Shown: piece after piece, positions 59,369 through 59,902 of the stretch
Layout of the letters: every line of letters starts with the position of its first letter
Position numbering within the stretch: position 1 is the stretch's first letter
NCBI GenBank assembly: GCA_016872795.1
Contig: VGYZ01000014.1
Location: 1 to 59,902 of the forward strand
Direction of reading: 5' to 3'
Length of the DNA: 59,902 bases
Origin: Planctomycetota bacterium
GTDB taxonomy: Bacteria > Planctomycetota > UBA1135 > GCA-002686595
The notes under the pieces: generated by a model
What the model was told of the DNA's origin: nothing
Seen by the model: the letters and a program-made list of their open reading frames with translations, nothing else
Database searches by the model: none
Translations under genes and position numbers: made by a program

Positions 59369-59902
59369 TTACCCGCGCGACTCGCCGCGCCGCTGCGGCG
59401 CGAGACCGAGCAGGCCCATGGCGAGCTGGATGTCCTTCCAGCAGTCCTTCTTCGCCTCGGGCGTGCGCAGCAGGTACGAGGGATGGAAGGTCGGCACGAT
59501 GCTGCGACCGCCGCGCTCGTGCACGCGCTCGCGCAGGGAGCCCATCGAGCGCAGCTGGGGACCCGCGAGCCCGAGCACATGGTTGGAGGCGTGCTTGCCG
59601 AGCGGGATCAGGACCTTGGGGTTCACGAGCTCGACCTGCCGGTCGAGCCACGGCGTGCAGGCCCGCGTTTCCTCCGCCGACGGGTCGCGGTTTTCGGGCG
59701 GGCGGCACTTGAGCACATTGGCGATCACCACTTGGGACCGCGGCACTCCCATGCCCTTTTCAATGATGTCGGTCAGGAGCTTTCCAGCTTCGCCCACAAA
59801 AGGAACGCCCTGGCGGTCCTCGTTCTCCCCCGGGGCCTCTCCGATGAACAGGACCTGAGCGCGCTCCGGGCCATCGGCGAAGACGGTCTGGGTGCGGGTC
59901 CG
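59369..59902 (-). CDS. Family 4 uracil-DNA glycosylase, N-terminus beyond the window
   Basis: 177 codons visible; the frame is open through the window edge. Family 4 motifs: FIGEAPGENEDRQGVPFVGEAGKLL (visible residues 19-43, in part; the catalytic-loop GEAPGENE), ANVLKCRPPENRDP with one of the Fe-S cysteines, a second in RACTPWL, and the HPSYLL motif. It removes uracil from deaminated DNA. Of interest because a strong cytosine-deamination-like signature at ACGT marks this genome. TAA at 59369. Confidence 0.92.
   Translation of the reverse strand, partial: RTRTQTVFADGPERAQVLFIGEAPGENEDRQGVPFVGEAGKLLTDIIEKGMGVPRSQVVIANVLKCRPPENRDPSAEETRACTPWLDRQVELVNPKVLIPLGKHASNHVLGLAGPQLRSMGSLRERVHERGGRSIVPTFHPSYLLRTPEAKKDCWKDIQLAMGLLGLAPQRRGESRG

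Larger units (their letters stand above)
1..59902. other. Window-wide depletion of the tetranucleotide ACGT
   Basis: By eye I find about 35 ACGT sites in the window; at 70% GC and independence about 165 are expected. In 1-5880 there are 3 ACGT against roughly 38 ATGT+ACAT (about 28 expected for the pair). Asp-Val, Asn-Val, His-Val and Tyr-Val pairs are written GAT/AAT/CAT/TAT-GTN although the C-ending codons dominate elsewhere, and Thr-Phe is often ACA-TTC. Counts are manual and may be off by a few. Confidence 0.75.

Noticed and set aside
59053-59712. Open frame covering the gap next to the uracil-DNA glycosylase
   Set aside because: Arg/Ala-rich and largely antisense to the glycosylase; no domain visible.
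1-59902. tRNA, rRNA, CRISPR, insertion sequence, integrase or attachment site
   Set aside because: None seen on either strand: no T-loop/acceptor patterns, no spaced repeats, no transposase or recombinase motifs.

Overview
The window is about 60 kb of GC-rich (near 70%) chromosomal DNA with densely packed genes from a diderm bacterium. Lipoprotein signals, two secretins, ExbB/ExbD, a TolC-type outer-membrane protein, a MurNAc-6-phosphate etherase and a peptidoglycan amidase all imply an outer membrane and peptidoglycan. The mix of TPR-secretin lipoproteins, ExbB/ExbD pairs and large secreted proteins without clear relatives fits Planctomycetota best (inference, about 60% sure). I see no rRNA, tRNA, CRISPR array, insertion sequence or prophage.

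Layout: 1-6.6 kb holds the end of an amidohydrolase, an NrnA-type DHH phosphoesterase coupled to a calcineurin-like phosphoesterase, proline dehydrogenase, CutA, an SLC13 carboxylate transporter and a secreted unknown. 6.8-12.3 kb is a tripartite MacAB-TolC-type efflux operon. 12.4-19.3 kb holds ComM, an amidase lipoprotein, a Nudix protein, an SDR-MurQ pair and a PaaZ/BoxD-like aldehyde dehydrogenase. 19.3-23.1 kb is an operon of ComEC and a HEAT-repeat protein that carries a piece of secretin. 23.2-29.3 kb holds CoaD, RidA, an AlgI/AlgJ-like polysaccharide acylation pair, YchF and a thioredoxin-TPR protein. 29.3-33.6 kb holds a large secreted unknown and a molybdate module, in which an Xre-type HTH is fused to a molybdate-binding domain and coupled to a MOT1-type transporter. 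33.6-45.9 kb has two divergent oligopeptide-type ABC importers. 45.8-59 kb, all on the minus strand, holds a HAD phosphatase and a trans-envelope cluster: secretin, two TPR proteins, ExbB, ExbD, ExbD, second secretin. The window ends inside a family 4 uracil-DNA glycosylase.

Three things stand out. First, the secretin-ExbBD-TPR cluster looks like a proton-motive-force-driven machine without the ATPase or pseudopilins of type II secretion. A 26-nt stretch of its second secretin reappears exactly, 27 kb away, inside the HEAT-repeat gene downstream of comEC. Second, the palindrome ACGT is strongly depleted through the window while ATGT and ACAT are in excess, the footprint expected from cytosine methylation and deamination at ACGT. 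Patches of one peptide-importer cluster escape this and look recently acquired. Third, the molybdate regulator is an uncommon Xre-Mop fusion with a phased TAAG/CTTA candidate operator just upstream.

Most neighbouring genes overlap by 4 nt (ATGA or GTGA). Terminator-like elements are GC-rich perfect hairpins without clear U-tracts.
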